DNA of 64,000 bases, taken from assembly GCF_029245835.1 (NCBI RefSeq), contig NZ_JAQWOO010000059.1, positions 38,103 to 102,102 of the forward strand, given 5' to 3'. The stretch comes from Algibacter sp. (GTDB lineage Bacteria > Bacteroidota > Bacteroidia > Flavobacteriales > Flavobacteriaceae). This document shows, piece by piece, positions 47,902 to 57,474 of this stretch (position 1 is its first letter; each line of letters begins with the position of its first letter). Position numbers and translations under genes: made by a program. The notes below the pieces were generated by a model, which was not told the DNA's origin, did no database searches, and saw only the letters and a program-made list of their open reading frames with translations.

Positions 47902-50340
47902 TTAACGTTTTAAGGTAAAATGTGCACGAAAACGCCTTTCATTATTATCTACAGGATCCACAAAAAACACTTCAAACCAATAATCATTAGCAGGCATTTT
48001 ATACCCATTATAGGTGCCATTCCACCCTGCATTGTTAGGATATAATTGCTTCAAGAGTTTACCATACCTATCGTAAACATATATTTTAGATGTGGCCAAA
48101 TAATTAGTTGGCCATTTAGGTGCCGTTATATTCCACGTATCATGTATACCATCTCCATTAGGTGTAAAATAATGAGGATAATCCATAACAATTATTTCAA
48201 TTTCAGATATACCACATCCGTTTACATCTCTAACTTTTATAAGGTTAACACCTAGTTTTACATCTTGATCAAAAACAAAATTATAAGCTCCTCCACGACT
48301 ACCGTTACCCAAAACCCAATTGCCATTGTTTAGACTAAATTCATATTCTGAAATAGCATTATAAGATGCTGTATTATTTGCTTTAACTTCAATTATGTGA
48401 TTATTTGCAAATGCATCAGAAACAACTTGGGCTTCTAAAACCGGAGGTGTGCTTTCATAAACTATGAAAATTTGGCTAACGTTAGTACAATTAGTTATTA
48501 GCGAAGTGAACTCTACTTGATAAGTACCTCCTCGAGATGGCATTATTGACGACAAATTTTGAAATTGTGGTTGTAATACACCATCTATATACCAGTTGAA
48601 ACTATACTCATAATTATTTAGCGAAGTGTCTAACATAGGAGGGGAATCAATCGCTTCTGAACCATTAGTATTTATACACATTATAGCACTTGAAAAATCA
48701 AATATCACCTCTTCTAGTGGATAAACAATAACTGTTTCACTAATATTAAGGCTACTACTGCATCCTGTTGTTAGGTGAATAGCTTGATTTAATTGTAATG
48801 TAAGGTCTGTTATTGTGTTAGTTAAAGTTATGGATACACTTCCCGTTGCATCAGTAACAGCTGAGTTAGCATCTGTACCATTTAAAGTGTAAAATATTTC
48901 GGTTTCGGGAGTAGCAATTATGGAAAAAACAGCATTTTCTCCTTCACAAATAGGTCCATTATGGCTTAAAAACGGAACTGATGGTAAAGGATTGGCGATT
49001 AAAGGTACACTATTACTTTGAGTGCAATCCGCTTCAGATTCTATTTGAACCCTATACTTATCCCCTGGCAATAAATCTAGTGGTAAAACCACGTCAACAT
49101 TGCCACTTGTATTACTCATTACGGAGGCAATCAATACCTTATTCTCAAAATTTCCTGAAGCGTCACTAATATAAAATGATAATTGAGTACTAGAACTAAA
49201 ACCTGGAGATAACTCATAAGGAATAGTTAATGTTTTACCAATGCAGACCTCTAAAGGAATAGGTGCGTTTATATAAATGCTTTTAAGTAAGTTATCATAA
49301 ACAGAAACATAAATAGCTCCATTTTGTTCATAGGCAACTACAATATCTTCTGTAATATGGTTTCTAGCGATATTATGACTTCCACCAGTAGCTACTACAA
49401 TAGGCGCTCCAAATGTTTGTCCCTGATCGTTACTAATATTCATTACTAATTCTCCAAATCTATTTTGATATCCATCTATTAATGTGCCTCGATGATCTGC
49501 AAAAAGCGTTCTTCCTCCATTTGTAAAAGTATTGTTTCCCAAATTAATTGAAGAAGTAAAACCATTAGATACATCAATTTTATAACCTAGACTTCCATTG
49601 CCCCCTATAAAAATATAAGTACCACAGGGTCCGACACTTAAAGCATAACTTGAGAATAATGTTAATATGGCAGGTTGTAAACCTACCCTAGAAAACGAAA
49701 ACCCTTCATCCATACTTTTATATAGGGAAACAATGGGGTTGTCTGATGGTAAATAAACCACGCCGTTTTGATCTACCCTAATATCTGTAAAGATATTTTT
49801 TATAGACGGTGTTGCATTAAAAACTCCTTGTCCGTTATTTGAATTAAAGTATACAAATTCGCCAAATTTATCAACCAAATAAATGTGATTCTCAAATACT
49901 GCGATATGCACCGAAACAAGACCTGCACCTACTATAACAGGCATGCTATATGATATACCGCCATCAACACTCCTGCTTAGCATAATATTTCCAGACTCAA
50001 CCCAAGCTATGAAAACTATATCTTGATCATTAATAATAATCTCTGGTTCTGCATTAAATGTTGTTACAGATACACTAGGTAAAAAACTTTGCCCTCTATT
50101 CACGCTTTTGGCAACTCTTATACCTTTGTTTCCTGTATAAACTACATAAATACTACCCTCACTATCAATGGCCACATTTCTACTTGTATTGGCATTTCCA
50201 ATATTATTGTTAACTCCTTCATCACTAACAGGGATTGCAGAGAATAAAGGAGTTTGAGCCTTTACTTGAGAGGTACATAAAATAACTAAAATTATGCACA
50301 ATCTTTTTATAGTTTTCGTCTTATAACTTCTATTAAACAC
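47902..50340 (-). CDS. Large secreted BNR/propeller protein with T9SS type B (CHU_C) tail
   Basis: 812 residues with signal peptide. Residues about 30-350 have repeated sialidase/BNR-like units (KSVNRGQSFLPS, RSVDGGISYSMP, KSMDEGFSFSRV, ISNDQGQTFGAP); about 360-700 are Ig- or PKD-like strand repeats; the last 95 residues are the CHU_C gliding-motility-associated C-terminal domain (YFTPNGDGIHDTWNI, KIYVYDRYGKLLKQL), a T9SS type B sorting signal. Probably a cell-surface or released binding or adhesion protein. No catalytic motif of sialidases is evident. No operator upstream; it may be read through from the upstream secreted genes or have its own promoter. Confidence 0.75.
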   Translation of the reverse strand: MFNRSYKTKTIKRLCIILVILCTSQVKAQTPLFSAIPVSDEGVNNNIGNANTSRNVAIDSEGSIYVVYTGNKGIRVAKSVNRGQSFLPSVSVTTFNAEPEIIINDQDIVFIAWVESGNIMLSRSVDGGISYSMPVIVGAGLVSVHIAVFENHIYLVDKFGEFVYFNSNNGQGVFNATPSIKNIFTDIRVDQNGVVYLPSDNPIVSLYKSMDEGFSFSRVGLQPAILTLFSSYALSVGPCGTYIFIGGNGSLGYKIDVSNGFTSSINLGNNTFTNGGRTLFADHRGTLIDGYQNRFGELVMNISNDQGQTFGAPIVVATGGSHNIARNHITEDIVVAYEQNGAIYVSVYDNLLKSIYINAPIPLEVCIGKTLTIPYELSPGFSSSTQLSFYISDASGNFENKVLIASVMSNTSGNVDVVLPLDLLPGDKYRVQIESEADCTQSNSVPLIANPLPSVPFLSHNGPICEGENAVFSIIATPETEIFYTLNGTDANSAVTDATGSVSITLTNTITDLTLQLNQAIHLTTGCSSSLNISETVIVYPLEEVIFDFSSAIMCINTNGSEAIDSPPMLDTSLNNYEYSFNWYIDGVLQPQFQNLSSIMPSRGGTYQVEFTSLITNCTNVSQIFIVYESTPPVLEAQVVSDAFANNHIIEVKANNTASYNAISEYEFSLNNGNWVLGNGSRGGAYNFVFDQDVKLGVNLIKVRDVNGCGISEIEIIVMDYPHYFTPNGDGIHDTWNITAPKWPTNYLATSKIYVYDRYGKLLKQLYPNNAGWNGTYNGYKMPANDYWFEVFFVDPVDNNERRFRAHFTLKR

Positions 50341-50422
50341 TATTGATAGATTAAGAACTAAAGGCGATTATATTATTAAGAGCACTTTTAAGGTAATCTG
50401 ATAAGTTTCTGTTTTAAACAAA

Positions 50423-50447
50423 AAGGCCGCCATAAAATGACAGCCTT
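50423..50447 (-). terminator. Terminator after the 455-residue beta-helix gene
   Basis: On the minus strand AAGGCTGTCAT and ATGGCGGCCTT form an 11-bp stem with two G-T pairs and a TTT loop, followed by a T run, 28 bp downstream of the beta-helix gene stop. Confidence 0.75.
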
Positions 50448-50474
50448 ATCTATATTATTAAATATTCATTTTTT

Positions 50475-51842
50475 TTAATTCTTAACGATACGCTTACTTA
50501 GTACAGAACCATTATCACTTGTAATTTTAGAAATATAAACTCCTGGAGCTAAAGAAGAAACATCTATACTTTTACTTTTAGAAGTACTCAATACTCGTTT
50601 TCCTAACACAGAGTAAATCTCTATTTTTGAAATATTAGCTGCTGTTTCCACATTTAACTCACTACTAGCTGGGTTTGGAAACAAAGTTACTTTTGAGTTT
50701 TCTAATACAGCATCAATACTTAACAAAAATGAAGACTCATATGCGCCAACATCTATTGTTCCGTTAACCCTAACTGCTCCAGTAATATCTTCTGATTCGG
50801 AGTTAAGGCTATTGTCTCCAGCACCAACTAACTGACCATTTTCTGCAGGAAACAAACCATCATCCGCTGTGGCCAATACATTATCTGCCCCATCTACATC
50901 TGAGCTATCTGTAAATGGATCTGCAGTTAAAGCAATATAATTTGAACTATTATCGCTTATAGACGTACCTGCCTGAGCATCTGACGCTATGTTTGATGAC
51001 CCCGAAATTTTAGTAAAATCTTGAGCATTAAAGGCTTGCGGATTACCACCGGAAAGGTTGCCATAAAAAACGGTATTATTTATGACCGCCGTACTGGAGC
51101 TTCCTAGAAACATACCAGAACCATTAACTGCTGTATTACCATAGAAGGTGCAAGAATTTAAATTTAAGGTAGCACTACTAAGATTATCGATACCTCCAGC
51201 CCTAGATGAGGAAGTATTATTGGCAAATACAACATTGGTAAATGAAATAGTTTCTGAATTTGTACCATCAACAAAAACAGCCGCACCGTTGCCTGACGAG
51301 CTGTTTCCTGAAAATACGACATTTTTAAAAGAAGGAGCCGCACCTGCTGATATACTTACTGCCCCACCATTGGTGCCTGCATTGTTTTGAAATATAACAT
51401 TATTAAATGTTGGTGAAGCATTAGTCTGAATTAATGCACCAGCACCTGTTGTACCCCCATTTTCAATGATTAGATAATTTAAATCAATTGTTAAGTTTCC
51501 ATTGATCACCAATCGTCTTGCAGCACTAGAACCCGTAAGAGTGGTGAATCCTGTTCGTGTGTCTGAACCCGGATCATACCCACCAGTAATGGTAACCGCC
51601 TTATTAACCGTAATTTGAGTGTCATCTGTAATAGAGCCACTTGCAATTCTAATTTCATCGCCATTGGTAGCCGTATTAATACCAATTTGTACCACACGCC
51701 CTAAGCGAATTGCATCTGCCCAAGAAGAACCATCATTAGCTCCTGTAGTAAGATTAGCGTCTACATAAATTATAGATTGGGCATTAACGCTTAAAATTGT
51801 AACAAGCATTAATAAACCCAAAGAAAAGTAGTTTTTTTTCAT
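50475..51842 (-). CDS. T9SS-secreted right-handed beta-helix protein
   Basis: 455 residues: signal peptide (TILSVNAQ), one beta-helix cassette (IIYVDANLTTGANDGSSW to DVGAYES) with repeating NNAGTNGGAVS- and NLNSCTFYGN-like turns, and a T9SS type A tail (TLFPNPASSELNV, LAPGVYISKI). Beta-helices of this kind occur in polysaccharide lyases and binding proteins; no catalytic site is recognised. Parts are identical at DNA level to the cassette in 29177-32371. It starts 6 bp after the CBM-like gene stop, so the two are co-transcribed. Confidence 0.8.
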   Translation of the reverse strand: MKKNYFSLGLLMLVTILSVNAQSIIYVDANLTTGANDGSSWADAIRLGRVVQIGINTATNGDEIRIASGSITDDTQITVNKAVTITGGYDPGSDTRTGFTTLTGSSAARRLVINGNLTIDLNYLIIENGGTTGAGALIQTNASPTFNNVIFQNNAGTNGGAVSISAGAAPSFKNVVFSGNSSSGNGAAVFVDGTNSETISFTNVVFANNTSSSRAGGIDNLSSATLNLNSCTFYGNTAVNGSGMFLGSSSTAVINNTVFYGNLSGGNPQAFNAQDFTKISGSSNIASDAQAGTSISDNSSNYIALTADPFTDSSDVDGADNVLATADDGLFPAENGQLVGAGDNSLNSESEDITGAVRVNGTIDVGAYESSFLLSIDAVLENSKVTLFPNPASSELNVETAANISKIEIYSVLGKRVLSTSKSKSIDVSSLAPGVYISKITSDNGSVLSKRIVKN

Positions 51843-51848
51843 TTTATA

Positions 51849-52412
51849 TTATTTTAAGAATTCGATTTTATCTATATAAACTTTTGTATCCTTTGTCCAT
51901 TCCCCCTTAGTTTGGGCAACAAGAATTTTTATATCCACATTTTCTCCTTTCAATTTCTGATCCAATGTAAAAGTATAGGTTTTAAATTCTGAATCTTGAG
52001 TAGAAATTCGCAAGTTCTGAGTCGACCATTTTGACCCTTTAGCATCTGGTTTAGTACCTACTTGCAGCACATTACCATCTGTTTTATTTTTCAAGGTAAC
52101 TTTTAAATAGTTATACTCCTTTATTTTTAATTCACCATTGTTTCTAGGAGCATAGACTACCGTATGTATAGTTGCGGTAGTTCCAGGATTTTGAGGGTTT
52201 TCCCTCGGCTGTAAGACTGCAAGACCTTTATTATTGTCCGTTCCTTTTTCCCAGGAAATAGCAGTAGATACTGGTACTGGTGGTGCCGGAGTTTTTGAAT
52301 TCCAATTTTCAAGATCTTTATCAAACGAATATACTTGTTGAGCATTTAAACTATTGATCATAACAGTTATAGTTAGTACCAATAAAGCAATCTTTAATTT
52401 ACCATTTTTCAT
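51849..52412 (-). CDS. Small secreted carbohydrate-binding-like (jelly-roll) protein
   Basis: 187 residues: signal peptide (TVMINSLNAQ) then a single beta-sandwich (VYSFDKDLENWNSKTPAPP, YNYLKVTLKNKTDGN, YTFTLDQKLKGENVDIKILVAQ, VYIDKIEFLK) that looks like a carbohydrate-binding module or galactose-binding-like domain. No T9SS tail, so it may stay periplasmic or use another route. First gene of the unit with the 455-residue beta-helix gene; a perfect operator lies 63 bp upstream. Confidence 0.7.
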   Translation of the reverse strand: MKNGKLKIALLVLTITVMINSLNAQQVYSFDKDLENWNSKTPAPPVPVSTAISWEKGTDNNKGLAVLQPRENPQNPGTTATIHTVVYAPRNNGELKIKEYNYLKVTLKNKTDGNVLQVGTKPDAKGSKWSTQNLRISTQDSEFKTYTFTLDQKLKGENVDIKILVAQTKGEWTKDTKVYIDKIEFLK

Positions 52413-52474
52413 TTTAATTAAATTTTATTTAGTTTTTAAATTAAGTAATAATACAAAGAAAAATTAGAGCCTCT

Positions 52475-52492
52475 ATCCTGCACTATACTGTA
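52475..52492. promoter_or_regulatory. PUL operator repeat, upstream of the CBM-like gene
   Basis: ATCCTGCA-CT-ATACTGTA, 63 bp upstream of the minus-strand CBM-like gene, identical to the susC site. Confidence 0.8.
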
Positions 52493-52655
52493 TAATTAAA
52501 ATAAGACAAATTTAAAAACGATATTTTGAGTTTTGCTCGTTAATAATTTTATGTTTAGCTTCTTATAAAAGAGGATTTTTGTTCCAATTATCGGACAATG
52601 CCTTTTGCTTATTTTAATGAAAAGATAAAAATTCATTTCTTGTATTTCATTTGAG

Positions 52656-52673
52656 TACAGTACACTACAAGAC
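52656..52673. promoter_or_regulatory. PUL operator repeat, upstream of rhaM
   Basis: On the minus strand GTCTTGTA-GT-GTACTGTA, 115 bp upstream of rhaM. With the site at 52475 it makes the 375-bp divergent region between the CBM-like gene and rhaM a two-operator promoter region. Confidence 0.65.
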
Positions 52674-52787
52674 AGAAAGAACAGTTTAAAAATATATTTT
52701 TACAGGGATAGGTATTGGTAGGCAATAGATGTTACTATAATCGTGCCTGATTAATACTTAAAGAAATCGACAGAAAAATAAAAAGTT

Positions 52788-53102
52788 ATGATAAGAAAGG
52801 CATTTAAAATGAAACTTTACCCAAATCAAATGGTAGAATACATAAATAGACACAATCCCATTTGGAACGACTTAATAATTACTCTAAAAAACCACGGTGT
52901 ACACAACTATAATATTTTTTTTGACAACGAAGATAACACACTATTTGCTTATGTAGAGGTTGAATCTGAAATACAATGGCAAGCCATATCCAAAACCGAA
53001 ATTTGCCAAAAATGGTGGACATACATGAAAGATATAATGGAAACCAATTCAGATAACAGTCCAATATCCAAAAACTTAATCAGTGTTTTTTATTTAAAAT
53101 AG
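52788..53102 (+). CDS. rhaM: L-rhamnose mutarotase
   Basis: 104 residues, the normal RhaM length. MIRKAFKMKLYPNQMVEYINRHNPIW, HGVHNYNIFFDNEDNTLFAYVEVE and CQKWWTYMKDIMETN carry the His, Tyr and Trp residues of the family. It interconverts alpha and beta anomers of L-rhamnose to feed the isomerase. It stands alone between the operator region and an IS element, away from the main rhamnose operon but with the same operator type. Confidence 0.93.
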   Translation: MIRKAFKMKLYPNQMVEYINRHNPIWNDLIITLKNHGVHNYNIFFDNEDNTLFAYVEVESEIQWQAISKTEICQKWWTYMKDIMETNSDNSPISKNLISVFYLK

Positions 53103-53297
53103 AATTACATTTTAAACAAACCTTAATAATTTATAAAATAGAAACAATAATATAGTGTTGAATAAAAGCAAGTATATTCAAATTTATGTTTTTTTAAAAA
53201 GCGCATATATTGACCTACATAAATAAATAAAAAGGCACATTCATAATACCCATAACCCTTGCAAATACAAGGGTTTTGTTGTAAATTAAGGTAATCA

Positions 53298-53340
53298 AAA
53301 ACCCCGAAACCAGCTATAGAGAGCCAAAAACGGGGTTTTC
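53298..53340. terminator. Hairpin upstream of the transposase gene
   Basis: AAAACCCCG and CGGGGTTTT form a 9-bp stem with a roughly 25-base loop and a following T-rich end on the plus strand. In insertion sequences such hairpins stop outside transcription from entering the transposase gene. Confidence 0.5.
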
Positions 53341-53354
53341 TTATTACCTTGAAC

Positions 53355-54710
53355 ATGAATTTACAAAGAATTAGTGAGTTTCAGCATAGTTTTTCATTTT
53401 TATCTGCTACGGAAAATCTTGATGCTTTTTACACCCGTTTTCTGGAGAGTGATTTGGGTAAAATCCATCTAGCGATTCCTTGGGAATCTTTAGTTGAGAA
53501 TATAAATGTTTCAGAAAAAGCAATGGGTTCAAAAATGCTATTCAGCCCAAAAGGGCGCATCGCCTTAATGTTCTTGAAACATTATGCTTGTTGTTCAGAC
53601 AAAAAGCTTATAGAACAACTTAATAGTAATATTGATTATCAATTTTTCTGTGATATCCATTTAGGGCTACACCGTTTAACGAACTATAAAATAGTGAGCC
53701 AGATTCGCTGTGAATTAGCTGATAAACTCCGTATTGATGCTTTAGAAAAAGTTTTATACAATCACTGGAGTCCTCATATAGATAGCAAAGGTCAAATTAC
53801 AGTAGATGCTACCTGTTATGAGAGCGAACTACGTTATCCCACTCCACAAAAATTATTATGGGAAGCCGTGGATTGGCTTTATGGGCAGCTCAAAAAAACC
53901 TGTAAGCTTGTAGGTGTAAAAATGATGCGCACTAAATTTTTAAAATGGAAGAAACGTTATTTAGGATTTAGTAAAATGCGTAGAAAAACCAATAAAAAAA
54001 GAAAACCATTGACAAGGTCCTTATTGCACTTACTAGGTAAACTTATAACCTTTGAAAAAGAACTTTGCGCTACACATAATTTAAAGTTTAGGGCAACTTA
54101 CTATAGACGAGTAGCTACTATAAAAAAAGTACATACACAACAGCAAGAATACTTTGATACTGGTGTATCTCCTAAAAACAGGATTGTCAGTATCCAAAAG
54201 GGTTACCTAAGACCCATTGTAAGGGGAAAAGAAGTGAAACCTGTGGAATTCGGAGCGAAAGTAAACAAGCTTCAAATAGATGGCATCAATTTTATAGAGC
54301 ATTTAAGTTTTAATGCCTTTAATGAAGGAACAAGACTTAAGAGTACTGTTTATAAAGCGCAATCACTTACTAAAGTAAAAACAAAGATACTGGGAGCGGA
54401 TGCTATTTATGCTACTAATAAGAACCGAAATTTTGTTACCAAAAACAACATCAAAACCGACTTTAAGCGCAAAGGTAAGCTCCCTAAAGATTACAAAGAA
54501 GAAAAGAAGCTGAAAGCATTAATAACCAAGGAGCGAGCAACAAGATTGGAAGGTAGTTTTGGAAAAGAAAAAGAACACTATCATCTTAAGAAGATAAAAG
54601 CGAAAACAAAACTCACAGAAAAACTCTGGATATTTTTTGGAATACATACTGCCAATGCTTTAGCCATTGGCCGCAGAATACAAGACATCAAAAGTCAGAT
54701 AGCTGCCTAA
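53355..54710 (+). CDS. DDE transposase, IS1182/IS5-like
   Basis: About 451 residues. N-terminal DUF772-like region (SKMLFSPKGRIALMFLKHYACCSDKKLIEQLNSN) and DDE triad: Asp in TVDATCYESE (about 151), Asp in LGADAIYATNK (about 349) and Glu in TRLEGSFGKEKEHY (about 399). The frame is intact, so the element may still be active. The ATG at 53355 is preferred over a TTG at 53349. Confidence 0.85.
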   Translation: MNLQRISEFQHSFSFLSATENLDAFYTRFLESDLGKIHLAIPWESLVENINVSEKAMGSKMLFSPKGRIALMFLKHYACCSDKKLIEQLNSNIDYQFFCDIHLGLHRLTNYKIVSQIRCELADKLRIDALEKVLYNHWSPHIDSKGQITVDATCYESELRYPTPQKLLWEAVDWLYGQLKKTCKLVGVKMMRTKFLKWKKRYLGFSKMRRKTNKKRKPLTRSLLHLLGKLITFEKELCATHNLKFRATYYRRVATIKKVHTQQQEYFDTGVSPKNRIVSIQKGYLRPIVRGKEVKPVEFGAKVNKLQIDGINFIEHLSFNAFNEGTRLKSTVYKAQSLTKVKTKILGADAIYATNKNRNFVTKNNIKTDFKRKGKLPKDYKEEKKLKALITKERATRLEGSFGKEKEHYHLKKIKAKTKLTEKLWIFFGIHTANALAIGRRIQDIKSQIAA

Positions 54711-54805
54711 AAATCATTGATTTTATAAAAAACATTGGATAAGTGCGTTCAATCCTAATTCAAAACCCAACTATACAATCAAAATTTTGAAAAATAAAAA
54801 TCCAA

Positions 54806-54840
54806 GACTTGAAAATCAATCAAATCTTGGATTTTTTAGA
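54806..54840 (+). terminator. Terminator after the transposase gene
   Basis: AAAATCCAAGA and TCTTGGATTTT form an 11-bp stem followed by a T run, about 95 bp after the transposase stop. Confidence 0.65.
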
Positions 54841-55023
54841 TCTGCATTCTAAAACTTGGCTAAATTCTGAATGCGCCTAAAAAATGAAATAAATAATAGT
54901 GCTATAAAACATTAGCAGGAACAACTCCAATTTATATCTATTCAAAAATTTCATTCTAAAAATAGAGTCACCTTTAATTTGCAGGCAGCTCCTTTGGTGT
55001 TTTTTATGTTTTTGAGTACCCTA

Positions 55024-57474
55024 TTACTGCTTTATGAAGCGTTTTGTAGCTATTGTATTATTGTCTCCGTAAATTTTTGAAATATAAACCCCTGGTGTAA
55101 GCGAAGAAACATTAATGGATTGTCTTTTATCAATACTCAAAACGCGTTTCCCCAAAATGGAATATATCTCTATTTTAGAAATATTACGCCCTAATACATT
55201 CACTTTCAAAACATCAATAACTGGGTTTGGGTATAATCTAACTGTCACATCATCTTTACTAACATTTTCAGTACTTAAGGTATATGGTGATTCATATGCC
55301 CCAATATCTATTATTCCTGTTATTCTAGCTGCTCCTGTAATATCAGTTGATTCTAAATTATTATCACCAGCCCCTACCAGAGCTCCGCCATCAGAAGGAA
55401 CCAAGCCATCATCTGCAGTAGCAAATACATTATCTGCACCATCCAGATCTGAGCTATCTGTAAAAGGATCTGCAGTTAAAGCAATATAATTTGAACTATT
55501 ATCGCTTATAGACGTACCTGCTTGAACATCTGACGCTATGTTTGATGAACCTGTAATAATGGTGAAATCTTGAGCGTTAAAAGCTTGAGGACTACCCCCA
55601 GCAAGGTTACCATAAAAGACAGTGTTATAAAGTATTGCAGCACTACTTGCTCCCAAGAACATAGACGAACCATTATTTGCTGCATTTCCATAAAAAGTGC
55701 CATTTTTAATGTTAAGTGTAGCACTACTAAGATTATCTATACCTCCACCTCTTAAAGCCGAATTATTGGCAATTAAAACATTTGTAAACGAAATAATTTC
55801 TGAATTAGTGCCACTAACAAAAACAGCTGCACCGTTGCCTGTTGCACTATTATTCGCAAACACAACATTGGTAAAGTTGGGTGAAGCGCCACTAGCAACA
55901 CTCACAGCACCACCATTGGATCCGGTGTTGTTGATGAATTGAACATTATTAAACGTTGGTGTAGCATTGGCTTGGAGTAACGCTCCTGCTCCTTCATTTC
56001 CTCCACCACCATTCGCAATGATAAGGTAATTTAGGTCTATTGCCAAACTACCGTTAATCACTAATCGACGCGCAGTATTAGCACCCGTTAAAATAGTAAT
56101 GCCTGTACGTGTATCTGAGCTAGGGTCATAACCACCAGTAATGGAAACCGCCTTATTTATGGTTATCTGGCTGTTATCGGTTATAGAGCCGCTGGCAATT
56201 CTAATTTCATCGCCATTGGCAGCTGCATTAATTGCTACCTGAACCATACGGCCTATGCGAAAGGCATTGGCCCAAGAGGTACCGTCGTTGGCTCCAGTGG
56301 TAAGATTGCCATCAACATAAATTATGGGTTGAGAAATATTAGTACCTCCTTCATAGGCACCAACATCAATAGTTCCTACTACCCTATTGGCACCAGTAAT
56401 ATCTGTTAGTTCTACGTTAAGACTATTGTCTCCTGCATCGACCAAAGCAGTGCCTGTATCGGGAAACAAGCCATCATCTGATGTAGCGAATACATTATCT
56501 GCACCATCTAAATCTGAACTATCTACAAAGGGATCTGTAGTTAATGAAATAAAACTGGACGAATTTGCGCTTATACCACCAGCAACATCTGAAGCAATAT
56601 TAGAGGAGCCTGCGATTTTTGTGAAATCAGCAGTATTAAAGGCTTGGGGAATACCACCTGCAAGGTTTCCATAAAATACGGTGTTGTTAATTAATGCAGA
56701 ACTACTACCGCCAGAACCATCTCCTAAAAACATACCAGAACCATTAGTTGCTGTATTGCCGAAATAAGAACAGCCCGCAATGTTTAGTGTAGCACCACTA
56801 ACATTATCTATACCTCCACCTCTTGTAGCTGAATTATTTACAAACACAGTATTGGTGAAACTAATAGTTCCAGAATTAGCGGGGTTAACAAAAACAGCCC
56901 CACCATTGCCTGATGCACTATTTCCCGAAAACACGGTATTTCTGAACGTTGCAGAAGCAGTACTTGTAACATTCACAGCACCACCATTAGTTCCGCTATT
57001 GTTTACAAATTGAACATCATTGAATATTGGTGTTGCACCTGGCTGGAGTAATGCACCTGCTCCTGCATTTGCCCCTCCGCCATTTTCAATTATTAGATAA
57101 TTTAAACTGATTGCCAAACTACCGTTAATCACTAATCGACGAGCAGTATTAACTCCCGTTAAAGTAGTAATGCCAGTACGTGTATCCGAGCTAGGGTCAT
57201 AACCACCAGTAATAGTAACCGCCTTATTAATTGTAATCGAAGTGTCATCCGTAATGGTACCGCTGGCAATCCTAATTTCATCGCCATTGGCAGACGCATT
57301 AATTGCTAACTGAACCATACGCCCTAAACGAATTGCATTGGCCCAAGAAGAACCATCGTTAGCTCCAGTAGCGAGATTACCATCAACATAAATTGTTGAC
57401 TGGGCATTTACACTGCCAACAGCAGTGACAATACATAAAAATAGCAACGTAATCTTAAGTAGTTTTGTTTTCAT
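55024..57474 (-). CDS. T9SS-secreted protein with two tandem beta-helix cassettes
   Basis: 816 residues: signal peptide (AVGSVNAQ), two full beta-helix cassettes in tandem (first about 25-380, second about 385-735, each opening IIYVDGNLTTGANDG-like and closing IDVGAYEG/S), then a T9SS type A tail (RLYPNPVIDVLKV, LTPGVYISKI). Internal cassette similarity is high. It belongs with the proteins at 29177 and 50475, making four cassettes in the window. Function unknown; binding or cleavage of the surface glycan is plausible. A half-operator lies about 104 bp upstream. Confidence 0.8.
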   Translation of the reverse strand: MKTKLLKITLLFLCIVTAVGSVNAQSTIYVDGNLATGANDGSSWANAIRLGRMVQLAINASANGDEIRIASGTITDDTSITINKAVTITGGYDPSSDTRTGITTLTGVNTARRLVINGSLAISLNYLIIENGGGANAGAGALLQPGATPIFNDVQFVNNSGTNGGAVNVTSTASATFRNTVFSGNSASGNGGAVFVNPANSGTISFTNTVFVNNSATRGGGIDNVSGATLNIAGCSYFGNTATNGSGMFLGDGSGGSSSALINNTVFYGNLAGGIPQAFNTADFTKIAGSSNIASDVAGGISANSSSFISLTTDPFVDSSDLDGADNVFATSDDGLFPDTGTALVDAGDNSLNVELTDITGANRVVGTIDVGAYEGGTNISQPIIYVDGNLTTGANDGTSWANAFRIGRMVQVAINAAANGDEIRIASGSITDNSQITINKAVSITGGYDPSSDTRTGITILTGANTARRLVINGSLAIDLNYLIIANGGGGNEGAGALLQANATPTFNNVQFINNTGSNGGAVSVASGASPNFTNVVFANNSATGNGAAVFVSGTNSEIISFTNVLIANNSALRGGGIDNLSSATLNIKNGTFYGNAANNGSSMFLGASSAAILYNTVFYGNLAGGSPQAFNAQDFTIITGSSNIASDVQAGTSISDNSSNYIALTADPFTDSSDLDGADNVFATADDGLVPSDGGALVGAGDNNLESTDITGAARITGIIDIGAYESPYTLSTENVSKDDVTVRLYPNPVIDVLKVNVLGRNISKIEIYSILGKRVLSIDKRQSINVSSLTPGVYISKIYGDNNTIATKRFIKQ

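Larger units (their letters stand above)
53200..54877 (+). mobile_element. Insertion sequence with IS1182/IS5-type DDE transposase
   Basis: About 1.68 kb containing one transposase gene. Proposed ends start AGCGCAT (53200) and, on the other strand, GGCGCAT (54877), a short imperfect inverted repeat. A-rich flanks may hide a target duplication; boundaries are tentative. A hairpin AAAACCCCG / CGGGGTTTT lies just before the transposase gene, and a terminator AAAATCCAAGA / TCTTGGATTTT after it (about 54805-54838). Inserted between rhaM and the 816-residue beta-helix gene. Confidence 0.6.

Noticed and set aside
47902..50340. Sialidase function for the BNR-like protein
   Set aside because: BNR-like Asp-box repeats are present but the Arg triad and RIP motif of sialidases were not found; called a propeller protein only.
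53123..53356. 77-residue minus-strand open frame upstream of the transposase
   Set aside because: It crosses the proposed IS end and the terminator-like hairpin and resembles no protein.
55115..57013. Several 60-124-residue plus-strand open frames opposite the double beta-helix gene
   Set aside because: They are antisense shadows of a repetitive low-complexity coding region, with no start signals and proline/serine/alanine-rich nonsense composition.
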